Notes under the pieces: generated by a model
Databases searched by the model: none
The model's input: the letters and a program-made list of their open reading frames with translations, nothing else
Told to the model about the DNA's origin: nothing
Source: Chlorobium sp.
GTDB taxonomy: Bacteria; Bacteroidota; Chlorobiia; Chlorobiales; Chlorobiaceae
Direction of reading: 5' to 3'
DNA length: 24,269 nt
NCBI GenBank assembly: GCA_028282595.1
Contig: JANQHQ010000041.1
Location: 1-24,269 of the forward strand
Made by a program: the position numbers and the translations under genes
In this document: piece by piece, positions 8,271 to 17,200 of the stretch
How the letters are laid out: the number at the start of each line of letters is the position of its first letter
Position numbering within the stretch: position 1 is the stretch's first letter

Positions 8271-8416
8271 TTATATGACGGATTTTTTTTATCTTCACAG
8301 CGATTTTCGGTAATTGCCGGTTTACAGTCAGTATTCCAGTTTCCTTGTGCGTTATGTTTCAGCCGGTCTCCGGCTGAACGGTCGGCGCAGGATAACGATA
8401 ACCTTGCTCTTATTGA

Positions 8417-8448
8417 GCATCCCGACGATCCGGGACGCTCGGTTCAGG
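8417..8448 (+). repeat. Dispersed hairpin repeat, copy 2, abutting a start codon
   Basis: This is the plus-strand counterpart of 4287-4256. The shared core is CGGGACGCTCGGTT, preceded by ATCCCGAC. Here the hairpin is TCCCG with CGGGA around a six-base loop. The element ends one base before the ATG of the cell-wall hydrolase, so its terminal CAGG serves as the nearest Shine-Dalgarno-like sequence for that gene. Confidence 0.7.
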
Positions 8449-8449
8449 T

Positions 8450-9013
8450 ATGAATAAGTTGATGAACAGAATCAGGGAGCGCGCGGGAGCGCGTTCGGCG
8501 AGCAGAGCGAAAGCCTTCGGCGGCGCGGTTGCGCTTGCGGGGCTCTTTGCGACCGGTCTGGTCGTGAAAACTCATCTGTCGCCCGCTCCCCGTCAGAAGA
8601 ACGAGCAGCGGCACAACGGTTACGTGCAGTCCCTCAAAAGCAGCGAGCTGGAATGGCTTGCCCGCAACATCTACCATGAGGCCCGCGGAGAGTCGTGGGA
8701 GGGCATGCTTGCCGTCGGCCTGGTGACGCTCAATCGCGTCGCTTCTCCCGATTATCCCGATACCGTCGAAGAGGTCGTCAAGGAGTACAAGCAGTTCAGT
8801 TGGTTCTGGGACGGTTTGTCGGACAAGGTTGCGGACCGGAAGGCGTGGAAGAGGGCCAAGGCTGCCGCCGCCGAGGTGATGCTCAACCCCGATCTTCCCC
8901 TGGCCCGCGAGTTCAGGGGGGTCACGCACTATCACGCCGATTATGTCGCGCCCTACTGGGCCGGGACAAAGATGGAAGTCACGACCATCGGCAAACACGT
9001 TTTCTACATGTAG
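8450..9013 (+). CDS. SleB/CwlJ-type cell-wall hydrolase, membrane-anchored
   Basis: The 187-residue protein has a basic start, a hydrophobic segment at about 23-40 acting as anchor or uncleaved signal, and then a Hydrolase_2 (SleB) domain from about 65 to the end. IYHEARGES (Glu77) carries the expected catalytic glutamate, and THYHADYVAPYW near 159-170 is the other family signature. Such enzymes cleave the glycan strand of peptidoglycan and act in the periplasm in Gram-negatives; in a non-sporulating bacterium the role is probably wall turnover. Start chosen at ATG 8450: the preceding CAGG is weak and comes from a dispersed repeat, so translation may be low. The lipoprotein gene follows after 122 bases in the same direction. 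Confidence 0.9.
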   Translation: MNKLMNRIRERAGARSASRAKAFGGAVALAGLFATGLVVKTHLSPAPRQKNEQRHNGYVQSLKSSELEWLARNIYHEARGESWEGMLAVGLVTLNRVASPDYPDTVEEVVKEYKQFSWFWDGLSDKVADRKAWKRAKAAAAEVMLNPDLPLAREFRGVTHYHADYVAPYWAGTKMEVTTIGKHVFYM

Positions 9014-9135
9014 AGGCTTTTCCCGACGCCTGATTGTCTGCTGTCACGGCAGGGGATATCAGCCGACTCGTTCTCGGAAGGTATCGGAGGGATGCGGTCG
9101 TCGATCTTTCGTCAACCCTGGAAAAAGAGGTGAGG

Positions 9136-9585
9136 ATGAGAAACCGGGCAACGGCTTTCCTGTCGGCGGTTCTTCTGTTACTGCTGAGCGGGTGTGGGGA
9201 ATACGTCAGGTCCGCTGCTCCCCGTCCGGGGGTTTCGCTGGCGGAAACCCACTGGAAGCTTGTCGAGTTGAAAGGCCGGACGGTGAAGTCTTCGCCGAAG
9301 GGAAAACGGGGCCCGTATTTCGTACTGGAGGATGCTTCCGGCAGCGTCAGGGGATACGGCGGCTGTAATACGTTTTTCGGGAGCTATACGCTGAAGCCGG
9401 GTAACCGCATCCGCTTCTCGAAGCTCGCCTCGACGCTCATGTCCTGCCCGGCGATGGACCTGGAACGGGATTTTCTCAACGCGCTCGAGCTGGCCGACAG
9501 CTACGCCATCGAGGGGAACACCCTCGAACTGCAGAAGGCGAGGCTGGGCAGGCTTGCGACATTCACAGCGGTGGACGGGGAATGA
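9136..9585 (+). CDS. META-domain (HslJ-like) lipoprotein
   Basis: The 149-residue protein begins with a lipoprotein signal peptide: MRNR, then a leucine-rich helix, and the lipobox LSGC with Cys20 as the lipidation site. The rest is a META/HslJ domain, recognised by THWKLVELKGR, GYGGCNTFFGSY and LASTLMSCPAMDLERDFLNAL. In E. coli HslJ is linked to novobiocin resistance and heat shock; a molecular function is not established for the family. The ATG at 9136 is chosen over an upstream in-frame extension to 9034 because GAGGTGAGG directly precedes it and because the signal peptide then starts correctly. It may be cotranscribed with the hydrolase, and a strong terminator follows 26 bases after its stop. 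Confidence 0.88.
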   Translation: MRNRATAFLSAVLLLLLSGCGEYVRSAAPRPGVSLAETHWKLVELKGRTVKSSPKGKRGPYFVLEDASGSVRGYGGCNTFFGSYTLKPGNRIRFSKLASTLMSCPAMDLERDFLNALELADSYAIEGNTLELQKARLGRLATFTAVDGE

Positions 9586-9611
9586 TCTCCCTCCCGGGCT
9601 CGTAAAAGCCG

Positions 9612-9648
9612 AAGCCCCGCCGGAACCGGTTTCCGGCGGGGCTTTTTT
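9612..9648 (+). terminator. Rho-independent terminator after the META lipoprotein gene
   Basis: A perfect 14-bp stem (AAGCCCCGCCGGAA at 9612-9625 with 9631-9644) encloses a five-base loop and is followed by a run of six Ts (9643-9648). It ends the hydrolase-lipoprotein unit. On the other strand the tail is only TTCGGCTTTTA, so function for the convergent peptidase gene is possible but weaker. Confidence 0.93.
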
Positions 9649-9691
9649 GGGGTCCGGGTACGTTTTCAAAACGCCGCTGTCCCCGGTTCCC

Positions 9692-10384
9692 TCACTCCCT
9701 CCGGTTCATAATGGTGATGAAGTAGAGGAGTTGCATGATCGCCTGGGCCGCGGCGGCGACGTAGGTCAGGGCGGCTGCGTCGAGCACGGCGTTGACGCCC
9801 TTCAGCTCCTGCCGGGAGACGATTCCCTGCGAGACCAGGATCTCCTTGGCGCGTCTGCTGGCGTCGAATTCCACCGGCAGGGTGACGAGCGCGAAAAGAG
9901 CGGTTGCCGCGAACAGCAGAATGCCGGTCCAGGCGAGTGTCGAGCCGAACGATCCGGCGATGAACATCCCGGCGATGAAGATGATCGGGCCGAGGTTGCT
10001 GCCGATCGAAACTGCGGGCACCATGGCCGACCGGACCTGCAGCGGAAAGTAGCCCTTCTTGTCCTGCAGGGCGTGACCGGCTTCGTGGGCGGCGACGCCT
10101 ACCGACGCTACGCTGGGAAGCTCGTATACCGCCTCGCTCAGACGGAGCTTCTTGCTGCGGGGATCGTAATGGTCGGAAAGCATGCCGCGCGTCTGTTCGA
10201 CGTCCACGTTGCCGAGACCGCTTCTGTCAAGGATCATGCGGGCCGCCTGTGCACCGCTTACGCGGTTGGCGAGCGTCACCTGCGAGTATTTTTTGAACGC
10301 GGCCTTGACCCTGAACTGTGCCCAAAGGCCGAGAAGCAGGGGAGGAAGCGCGAACAGGAAGTATAACGGGTCGAAATAAAACAT
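9692..10384 (-). CDS. Membrane zinc metallopeptidase, YugP family
   Basis: Translated from ATG 10384, the product has 230 residues. It begins with a hydrophobic helix (MFYFDPLYFLFALPPLLLG), carries the zinc-binding HEXXH as H100EAGH104 in VAAHEAGHALQDKK, and has further hydrophobic segments near 135-175 and at the C-terminus. It matches the neutral zinc metallopeptidase_2 (YugP) family in length and motif order. These are inner-membrane proteases of poorly known substrate. An upstream extension to 10477 adds a Cys/Phe-rich, non-conserved N-terminus, so MFYF is preferred even though no clear Shine-Dalgarno precedes it. The gene is divergent from the NfeD-slipin operon across 250 bases; all concern membrane quality control, but shared regulation is only a guess. 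Confidence 0.92.
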   Translation of the reverse strand: MFYFDPLYFLFALPPLLLGLWAQFRVKAAFKKYSQVTLANRVSGAQAARMILDRSGLGNVDVEQTRGMLSDHYDPRSKKLRLSEAVYELPSVASVGVAAHEAGHALQDKKGYFPLQVRSAMVPAVSIGSNLGPIIFIAGMFIAGSFGSTLAWTGILLFAATALFALVTLPVEFDASRRAKEILVSQGIVSRQELKGVNAVLDAAALTYVAAAAQAIMQLLYFITIMNRRE

Positions 10385-10576
10385 GTTATTCAATGAGTAC
10401 GATGGTTGATGGTATCCGAATGTGCGCAACGCACAGAAGAAAAACGCCCGGGGGCATCCATAAAGTTTAGACGGCAAGTAAAATACATTCCTGCGCCGGT
10501 CGAGTCAAGACATTTCGTCTTCCCGGGGAAGAGCGTACGGATTTGTGCGAGGAACCTAAAGGTGGGAGCAAGATGT

Positions 10577-10594
10577 TTATGTATATTCACATAA
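10577..10594. promoter_or_regulatory. Palindrome TTATGT-ATATTC-ACATAA between divergent genes
   Basis: This perfect 6-6-6 inverted repeat lies 40 bases before the NfeD-type gene start and about 190 bases from the divergent peptidase start. It is the most A/T-rich part of the region. It could be an operator or part of the promoter of the NfeD-slipin operon; no regulator is identified. Confidence 0.4.
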
Positions 10595-10634
10595 GAATGC
10601 AGGCGCTGTCGCCTGAACCGCATGTACGGATACC

Positions 10635-11975
10635 ATGAAACGATTGATTTCCCGATATCTCCTTTTTCTGTCGCTCCTGCCGGTTTTTCTCCTTGCGGGC
10701 GGAAATTCCCTCGCTGCTCCGGCCGGGGATGACGGCAAGCCGAACGTCGTCTATCTCGTCACCCTTCAGGGAACGGTCAATCCCGGAAGCGCCGATTTTC
10801 TGGAACGCGTGATCGATCGCGCGGAGAATGAAGGCGCGCATGCGCTGCTGATAGAGCTCGACACGCCGGGCGGTCTCGTCTCCTCGTTGCGGACCATGAT
10901 AAGGAAGGTGCTCTCCTCCGAAGTGCCCGTTATCGTTTACGTCGCTCCCCAGGGAGCGCAGTCGGCTTCCGCGGGAGCCTTGCTGACGCTTGCGGCCCAT
11001 GTCGCTGCCATGTCTCCGGGTACGGAAATAGGCGCGGCGCATCCTGTCGGACTCGGCGGCGGGGGAAACGAGGATGAAACCATGAGCACGAAGGCCGAAA
11101 ACGATCTTGCGGCCTTTGCCCGCAGCATCGCGGATGCACGGGGCCGAAACGCCGAATGGGCGGAACGGGCCGTTCGCGAAAGCATAGCATCCACGGCCCG
11201 GGAAGCGCTCGAAGCCGGTGTCGTCGATCTTGTCGCGACCGACCGCAGGGAGCTGTTTGAAAAACTGGACGGCAGAACGGTGGAAACCGCCGGAGGGATC
11301 GTGACTCTCGAGCTGACGGGAACCGTGATCGAAGAGATACGTCCGACGTTTCAGGAGCAGGTGCTGATGCGCCTCGCCGATCCCAACCTCGCCTATATCT
11401 TCATTATGGCCGGTCTTGCCGGTCTCTACTTCGAACTTGCCAATCCCGGGTCCATTTTCCCCGGCGTGCTCGGGGCGATCTCCCTCCTGATCGGCCTGTT
11501 CGCACTCCAGGCACTCCCGGTTAACGTCGTAGGCCTTCTCATGATCGTTCTGGCGGTAGTGTTTCTCGGTATGGAGCTCTTCGTGGCCAGCGGCGGAGTG
11601 CTCGCGCTCGCCGGGCTCGTGGCGCTCTTCGTGGGTTCGCTGATGCTGTTCAATACGGCGGAAACCGGTATCGGGCTCTCGATGGCGGTGTTTCTGCCGG
11701 TCTTCCTCACCGTGTCGACCGCGTTCCTGGTTGTCGTGTGGCTTGTCGCCAAGTCGGCCCGCCTGAAGTCGGTTTCCGGGCCGGAGCAGCTTGTGGGCGA
11801 AGAGTGCACCGTCGTTCATGCCGTCGCTCCGGGCAAGCCGGGCAAGGTGTTCGTTCACGGCGAATTGTGGGATGCGGAAAGCCCGGAAGAGATTCTCGAA
11901 CAGTCGGGTGCGGTAGTGACCGGAATCAAGGGACTTGTCTTGCAGATCAACAAAAAACAGGAGAGTGCACAATGA
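10635..11975 (+). CDS. NfeD1b-type membrane protein with ClpP-class serine protease domain
   Basis: The 446-residue protein has a signal peptide (about 1-28), a ClpP-class (SppA-like) domain (about 36-235), four to five membrane helices (about 250-370) and a C-terminal OB-fold NfeD domain (about 385-440). SASAGALL provides nucleophile Ser112, and Lys153 in STKAEND fits the general base, matching the Ser-Lys dyad of the Pyrococcus PH1510 protease, which cleaves the C-terminus of its stomatin partner. The stop overlaps the start of the slipin gene (ATGA), so the two are translationally coupled, the classic NfeD-SPFH arrangement. Role: membrane protein quality control or raft-like domain maintenance, with the protease domain outside the cytoplasm. 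The ATG at 10635 has only a weak GGA upstream. Confidence 0.93.
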   Translation: MKRLISRYLLFLSLLPVFLLAGGNSLAAPAGDDGKPNVVYLVTLQGTVNPGSADFLERVIDRAENEGAHALLIELDTPGGLVSSLRTMIRKVLSSEVPVIVYVAPQGAQSASAGALLTLAAHVAAMSPGTEIGAAHPVGLGGGGNEDETMSTKAENDLAAFARSIADARGRNAEWAERAVRESIASTAREALEAGVVDLVATDRRELFEKLDGRTVETAGGIVTLELTGTVIEEIRPTFQEQVLMRLADPNLAYIFIMAGLAGLYFELANPGSIFPGVLGAISLLIGLFALQALPVNVVGLLMIVLAVVFLGMELFVASGGVLALAGLVALFVGSLMLFNTAETGIGLSMAVFLPVFLTVSTAFLVVVWLVAKSARLKSVSGPEQLVGEECTVVHAVAPGKPGKVFVHGELWDAESPEEILEQSGAVVTGIKGLVLQINKKQESAQ

Positions 11976-12727
11976 TCAGCCTCAATCTCATACCCATCAT
12001 TTTTCTTGTCGTGGCGTTTCTTGCTTCGGCGGTCAAGATCCTCAGGGAGTACGAGCGGGCAGTGATTTTCCGCCTCGGTCGCGTCATCGGAGCCAAGGGT
12101 CCCGGTATCATCATCCTGATACCCCTGATCGACAAGATGGTGCGCATCGATATGCGCACCGTAACGCTCGACGTTCCCCCGCAGGACATCATCACCAAGG
12201 ACAACGTGACGGTCAAGGTCAGCGCGGTGGTTTATTTCAGGGTTCTCGACGCGATCAAGGCGATCGTCGATGTCGAGGATTTCCATTTCGCAACCTCGCA
12301 GCTCGCGCAGACCACGCTCAGAAGCACCTGCGGTCAGGGTGAGCTCGACCACCTGCTCTCCGAAAGGGACGAGATCAACGAGCGGATACAGAGCATTCTC
12401 GACAAGGATACCGAACCCTGGGGAGTCAAGGTCAGCAAGGTAGAGATCAAGGAGATCGATCTTCCCATCGAGATGCAGCGGGCGATGGCCAAGCAGGCCG
12501 AGGCCGAAAGGGAACGCCGTTCAAAGGTCATCAATGCCGAGGGCGAATTCCAGGCCGCGGAGCGGCTGAACGAAGCCGCGGCGATTATCGCGCAGAATCC
12601 GGGCGCCCTGCAACTCCGTTATCTGCAGACGCTGCAGGATATCGCCGCAGAAAACAATTCGACGACGATTTTCCCGGTTCCGATCGACCTGCTCAAACCC
12701 TTCATGGGCAAGGGCGGGGAAAAGTAG
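11972..12727 (+). CDS. Slipin/stomatin-like SPFH-domain membrane protein
   Basis: The 251-residue protein has an N-terminal hydrophobic segment (about 5-22), then the SPFH/band-7 domain beginning LREYERAVIFRLGR, with TLDVPPQDIITKDNVTV and SAVVYFRV, followed by an Ala/Glu-rich coiled coil (about 170-215) and a C-terminal hydrophobic stretch ending TTIFPVPIDLLKPF. This is the standard prokaryotic slipin layout. It would oligomerise on the inner membrane and is the expected partner and substrate of the NfeD protease encoded just before it, with which it overlaps by 4 bases. The ATG at 11972 is fixed by that overlap; a longer frame upstream lies inside the NfeD gene and is not credible. Confidence 0.95.
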   Translation: MISLNLIPIIFLVVAFLASAVKILREYERAVIFRLGRVIGAKGPGIIILIPLIDKMVRIDMRTVTLDVPPQDIITKDNVTVKVSAVVYFRVLDAIKAIVDVEDFHFATSQLAQTTLRSTCGQGELDHLLSERDEINERIQSILDKDTEPWGVKVSKVEIKEIDLPIEMQRAMAKQAEAERERRSKVINAEGEFQAAERLNEAAAIIAQNPGALQLRYLQTLQDIAAENNSTTIFPVPIDLLKPFMGKGGEK

Positions 12728-12775
12728 GGATTTCGGCCGGAACGGTCAGGCATCATTAACGAAAGAGCTGTGAAC

Positions 12776-13237
12776 ATGATAAAAATCCGGAAAATTCTCT
12801 GCCCGCTCGACTTTTCGGACGCTTCCCGCAATGCCGTACGCTACGCCCGCGAGTTCGCCCGGGGAATGGGGGCCGAGCTGTTTCTTCTGAATGTGGTCGA
12901 ACCGCGCCCCATGGCGGTGGATATGTCCCTTTCCTACGTGCCGCTGGAGGAGGACCTCGAGAAGGCCGCGCGGGAGGACCTGGACGAGATCGTCAGGGCG
13001 GAACGTGAGCAGGGAGTCACGGTAGAGGGCGATGTGGTGATCGGGACCCCTTCCGAGGTTATTCTCGACAAGGCCGAGGAGCTCGACGTGAATCTCGTTA
13101 TCGTCGGATCTCACGGCAAGACAGGGCTGAGCCGTCTTCTCATGGGCAGCGTGGCCGAGTCGGTCGTCCGCAAGGCGAAATGTCCGGTGCTGATCGTCAA
13201 GGCCGAGGAAAAGGAGTTTATCGAGGAGGGCGAATAA
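12776..13237 (+). CDS. Universal stress protein, UspA family, ATP-binding type
   Basis: The 153-residue product is a single Usp domain. It starts IRKILCPLDFSDAS and ends with GSHGKTGLSRLLMGSVAE, which fits the G-2x-G-9x-G-S nucleotide-binding signature, so it should bind ATP. The final strand CPVLIVKAEE is also typical. Start: ATG 12776 has AAAGAG eight bases upstream; the in-frame GTG at 12770 is too close to that site. It follows the slipin gene after 48 bases and is likely its cotranscribed neighbour, suggesting a stress-linked operon. Its 3' end overlaps the 3' end of the convergent meaB gene by 20 bases. Confidence 0.92.
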   Translation: MIKIRKILCPLDFSDASRNAVRYAREFARGMGAELFLLNVVEPRPMAVDMSLSYVPLEEDLEKAAREDLDEIVRAEREQGVTVEGDVVIGTPSEVILDKAEELDVNLVIVGSHGKTGLSRLLMGSVAESVVRKAKCPVLIVKAEEKEFIEEGE

Positions 13238-14246
13238 TACGCTCCACCAGCGCTTTCGCCCCGCTGAAAGGACTGAGTCGCTGTTCCTCTACGGCCTCGA
13301 TGACGGAGTGCAGGGATGTCCGGATGTCCGGATGGTCGTAGAACGTTTTCAGGAGCAGTTCCTCCACCTGTGAACGGAGCAGCAGGTGAAGCTGTTTTTT
13401 CCGGTTTTCGGCGAAGAGGCCTTTTTCCGAAAGTTCGGCGGCGAAGGTCCGTATGTTTTTCCAGATATCCCTTATGCCGTCACCCGTGACCGAAGAGGCG
13501 GGTATAACGGACGGCTTCCAGATATCGTGCTTTTTCTGCAGAAGCGCGAGCGCCGAATCGAGGGCCGAAAGGGAGAGCATGACGCTCTTTTCCGTCGCCT
13601 GGTCCGTTTTCGCGAGAACGATACCGTCGGCGATCTCCATGATTCCCCGCTTTATGCCCTGCAGTTCGTCCCCCGAGCCGGGGAGCACCAGGAGCAGGAT
13701 GTAGTCGACCATCGCATCCACGGAGATTTCCGACTGTCCGACGCCGACGGTTTCCACCAGAACGATGTTGTACCCGGCGGCTTCGCAGAGCAGTATCGCT
13801 TCGTGCGTCCGGGGCGAGGTTCCGCCCAGGTGGCCGGACGAGGGCGACGGCCGGATAAACACCTCCTTTCTGCCGGCGAGCTGTTCCATGCGGGCCTTGT
13901 CGCCCAGAATGCTGCCGCCGGAACGCGCGCTGCTCGGGTCGATGGTGAGCACGGCGAGCCGGTTGCCGGTATCGCGGAGGATTTCCGCGCCCAGCGCTTC
14001 GATGAGGGTGCTTTTTCCCGCGCCGGGGGAGCCTGTGATCCCTATTCTCAGTGACGAGGTCTGTTTTTCCAGGCACTTGTCGAGAATTCCGTGCGCGAGC
14101 GCCTGGTGTTCGCTCCGTGAAGACTCGACGAGGGTGATCGCCCTGCTGAGAGCGCTGCGTTCACCCGCCATGACCCGTGCGGCAAGCTCTGCGGGATCGG
14201 GGCCGCCTCCGCCCGGGCGAGTTCCCTCTTGCGCGCTCCGGCTCAT
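13218..14246 (-). CDS. meaB: MeaB/ArgK-type GTPase chaperone of methylmalonyl-CoA mutase
   Basis: The 342-residue protein is a G3E-family P-loop GTPase. G72SPGAGKST is the P loop, TIDPSSARSGGSILGDKARM is the switch region typical of MeaB, and ETVGVGQSE (about 165-173) is the switch II signature. MeaB loads and protects the adenosylcobalamin-dependent mutase, ejecting damaged cofactor. The base-specificity motif, usually NKxD, here reads AKTD (about 212-215), so its first Asn is replaced by Ala. The start ATG (14246) overlaps the mutase stop by 4 bases (ATGA), which couples their translation and confirms the partnership. The gene is the last of the minus-strand propionate cluster; no terminator follows and its end overlaps the convergent stress-protein gene. 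Confidence 0.95.
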   Translation of the reverse strand: MSRSAQEGTRPGGGGPDPAELAARVMAGERSALSRAITLVESSRSEHQALAHGILDKCLEKQTSSLRIGITGSPGAGKSTLIEALGAEILRDTGNRLAVLTIDPSSARSGGSILGDKARMEQLAGRKEVFIRPSPSSGHLGGTSPRTHEAILLCEAAGYNIVLVETVGVGQSEISVDAMVDYILLLVLPGSGDELQGIKRGIMEIADGIVLAKTDQATEKSVMLSLSALDSALALLQKKHDIWKPSVIPASSVTGDGIRDIWKNIRTFAAELSEKGLFAENRKKQLHLLLRSQVEELLLKTFYDHPDIRTSLHSVIEAVEEQRLSPFSGAKALVERIIRPPR

Positions 14247-17200
14247 GGGGCGAGGCGTTCGATCATGATTTCAAGGATCTCGGATGCGGCGTCGGGTATC
14301 ACGGTGCCCGGACCGAAAACCTTGCAGGTCCCTGTTTTGTAGAGCGCATCGTAGTCCTTGCGGGGAATGACTCCGCCCGCGATAACCAGAATATCCTCGC
14401 GCCCGGCTTCGCAGAGACCGTTCACGACGGCGGGTATAAGCGTTTTGTGCCCTCCCGCCAGGCTCGATATGCCGACGATGTGCACATCGTTGTCGAGTGC
14501 CTGCCGTACGACCTCCCCGGGGGTCTGGAAAAGGGGACTGATATCGACGTCGAAACCGATGTCGGCAAAGCCGGCCGCAATGACTTTCGCTCCTCTGTCG
14601 TGGCCGTCCTGACCGGTTTTCGCGACCAGGATTCTCGGCCGCCGCCCTTCACGGTCCGCGAACGTGTCGGCAAGCTGCTGCGCTTTTTTGAAGCTCCGGT
14701 TTTCGTGCATGTGCGAGAGATAGACGTTTGCGTTGAGCTGAACGCTCGGGAGATGTCGGCCGTAAGCGTCCTCGAGGGCATCGGAGATCTCTCCGAGCGT
14801 CGCCCGTTCCCTTGCGGCGGCGACCGCAAGTTCGAGCAGGTTCCCTTCGCCGGAATGGGCCGAGGCTTTCAGGATTTCGAGCGCCTGCCGGGTCTTTTCG
14901 CCGTCACGGTTTTCACGGACGCCTTGCAGCTTTTCGATCTGCTGCCGAAGAACTTCGGTATTATCCACCTCGAGCGTGTCGATCTCTGTCGTATCGTCCG
15001 CTCTGTAGCGGTTCACTCCCACGATGATATCCTCCCGGTTGTCGATTCGGGCCTGTTTGCTTGTCGCGGCTCTCTCGATCTGCGTCTTGGGCAGACCCTG
15101 TTCGATGGCGTTGACCATGCCGCCCATCTCCTCGATCTCCTCGATAAGCTTCCAGGCCTTGCGGGCGAGCGCGTCCGTAAGCGATTCCACATAGTAGGAG
15201 CCTCCCCAGGGATCGATTGCACGGGTGATGTCGGTCTCTTCCTGAAGATAGAGCTGGGTGTTGCGGGCGATTTTCGCCGAGAAGACCGAGGGGAGCGCAA
15301 TGGCTTCGTCGAGTGCGTTGGTGTGGAGCGACTGGGTATGTCCCTGAACGGCTGCGAGCGCTTCGACGCAGGTCCGCGTGACGTTGTTGAACGGATCCTG
15401 CTCGGTAAGACTCCAGCCTGAAGTCTGGCAGTGCGAGCGGAGCATGAGCGATTTGGGATTCTTCGGGTCGAAACGCCTGACGATTTTCGCCCAGAGCATC
15501 CGGGCCGCCCGCAGCTTGGCGATTTCCATGAAGAAGTTCATCCCGATTCCCCAGAAAAAGGAAAGACGGGGCGCGAAGTCGTCGATCGCAAGGCCCGCGT
15601 CGAGACCGGTCCTGATGTATTCGAGCCCGTCGGCAAGGGTGTAGGCGAGTTCGAGGTCCGCCGTGGCTCCCGCCTCCTGCATGTGATAACCGGAAATGCT
15701 GATCGAGTTGAACTTCGGCATGTGTCGGGAAGTGTAGCGGAAAATGTCGGCAATGATTCTCATCGACGGTGCGGGAGGGTAGATGAAGGTGTTGCGCACC
15801 ATGAACTCCTTGAGAATGTCGTTCTGGATCGTGCCGCTGAGTTTGTCGGGCGTCACCCCCTGTTCCTGTGCGGCAACGATGTAGAACGCCATGACCGGCA
15901 GTACGGCTCCGTTCATGGTCATCGAGACCGACATCCTGTCGAGCGGTATCCGGTCGAACAGGATTTTCATGTCTTCCACGCTGTCGATGGCCACGCCCGC
16001 CTTGCCGACATCGCCGACGACCCTGGGGTGGTCGGAATCGTACCCCCTGTGGGTCGGGAGATCGAAGGCGACCGAGAGGCCCTTCTGACCGGCGGCAAGG
16101 TTCTGGCGGTAAAACTCGTTGGAGCGTTCGGCGGTTGAAAAACCGGCGTACTGGCGAACGGTCCAGGGCCGGACGGTGTACATCGAACTGTAAGGGCCCG
16201 CGTTGAAGGGAGGAAAGCCGGGTGCGAAACGCAGTTGTTCCAGGTTACGGATGTCGGCGGGGCCGTACCGTTTTTTTATCGGGATTCCCTCCGGGGTGGC
16301 GCTCTCGCCGGCCGGTTGTTCCGTTGCAACGTCCGCTCCGTTCCCCGGTCGCCGGTCGTCGGCCCGTCCGGTTCCGCCGCTGCGACCTTCTCCGTCCCGG
16401 TGTTCCCTGTAGAGCTTCAGCGCTTCGTGTGAGAGCTGCGCCGTGAGCTCCTCGATATAGGACGATCCGGCTGCCGGATCGATGACGTGCGCGAGCATGC
16501 TTTCATGCCGCAGCATGTGATGCATGTTGAGCGAAAGACGTTCGGCGGTTGCCGCGTCGTAGGCGGTGCCGTCGCTGAACGGGGGTATCAGAAGCGTGTC
16601 GCAGCCGCCGATAACGGCCGATACCGCCTGGGTGGCAAGCGTCACGAGGGTGTTGTCGGGATCGTCGCGATAGAGTTTTCCCGGCTCCAGGCGGACGGTG
16701 ATGTGGAGTTCGCCAAGCGGGTCTCTTGCGCCGAGCTCCGTCGCAACGGTGGGCCACAAGCTGCGAAGCGCGCGGATTTTCGCCGCTTCGAGGAAAAACG
16801 ATCTTCCGGCCGTAAGGGTCACCCCCGTCGAGCCGACGATGAGTGAAAGGTCCTTCTCCCGTGCAGCGGGGTTGCGGAGAAGAGCGTCGAGCGAGGCGAG
16901 CGCGCCGGCGATCTCCCCGGCGGGAGTCGGACGCCCGGTGTCGTGGAGCCCTGTATCGATCCCGAAAACCCGAAAGGCCGGGAACCCGCTCGAAAGGTCG
17001 AGCATCCGGGCGGAAATATCGAGATTGTCCGGAAGCCCTCCCCGGTTACGGGAAAAACCCTCGATCGTCGCCGCAACGGAGAGGAACGACTCGGGAGAAT
17101 CGATACCCGAAAAGGAGATCGCGGCGGCTTCCAGGTCGATATCCTTCAGCAGCCGCAGGACGAACGCGCTGTCCGGGCGGGGATTGGAGCGAAGGTCGAA

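Larger units (their letters stand above)
7725..8449. other. Repeat-rich intergenic region, no convincing gene
   Basis: Frames here are short, overlap one another and show no protein-like composition. The stretch contains hairpins: GCCCGAT-TTGC-ATCGGGC at 8016-8033, a CCCCGAT/ATCGGGG stem at 8088-8115 with a 14-base loop, and AGCCGG-TCT-CCGGCT near 8359-8373. It also holds the heptamer array at 8227-8270 and hairpin repeat copy 2 at 8417-8448. Near-repeated words such as GCTTGGTGAC and GCTTAGTGAC flank the first hairpin. Promoters for the SDR gene (minus) and the hydrolase (plus) must lie here, but none stands out. Confidence 0.7.

Noticed and set aside
9034..9135. N-terminal extension of the META lipoprotein to 9034
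   Set aside because: It would bury the lipoprotein signal peptide; ATG 9136 has an excellent Shine-Dalgarno and yields a proper lipobox.
10587..11972. Minus-strand 461-codon frame opposite the NfeD-type gene
   Set aside because: The His/Arg/Gly-rich composition and antisense position to a confident protease-NfeD gene mark it as a shadow.
14177..15421. Plus-strand 414-codon frame opposite the mutase
   Set aside because: It is antisense to conserved MutB sequence, including the B12-binding motif; no domain is seen.
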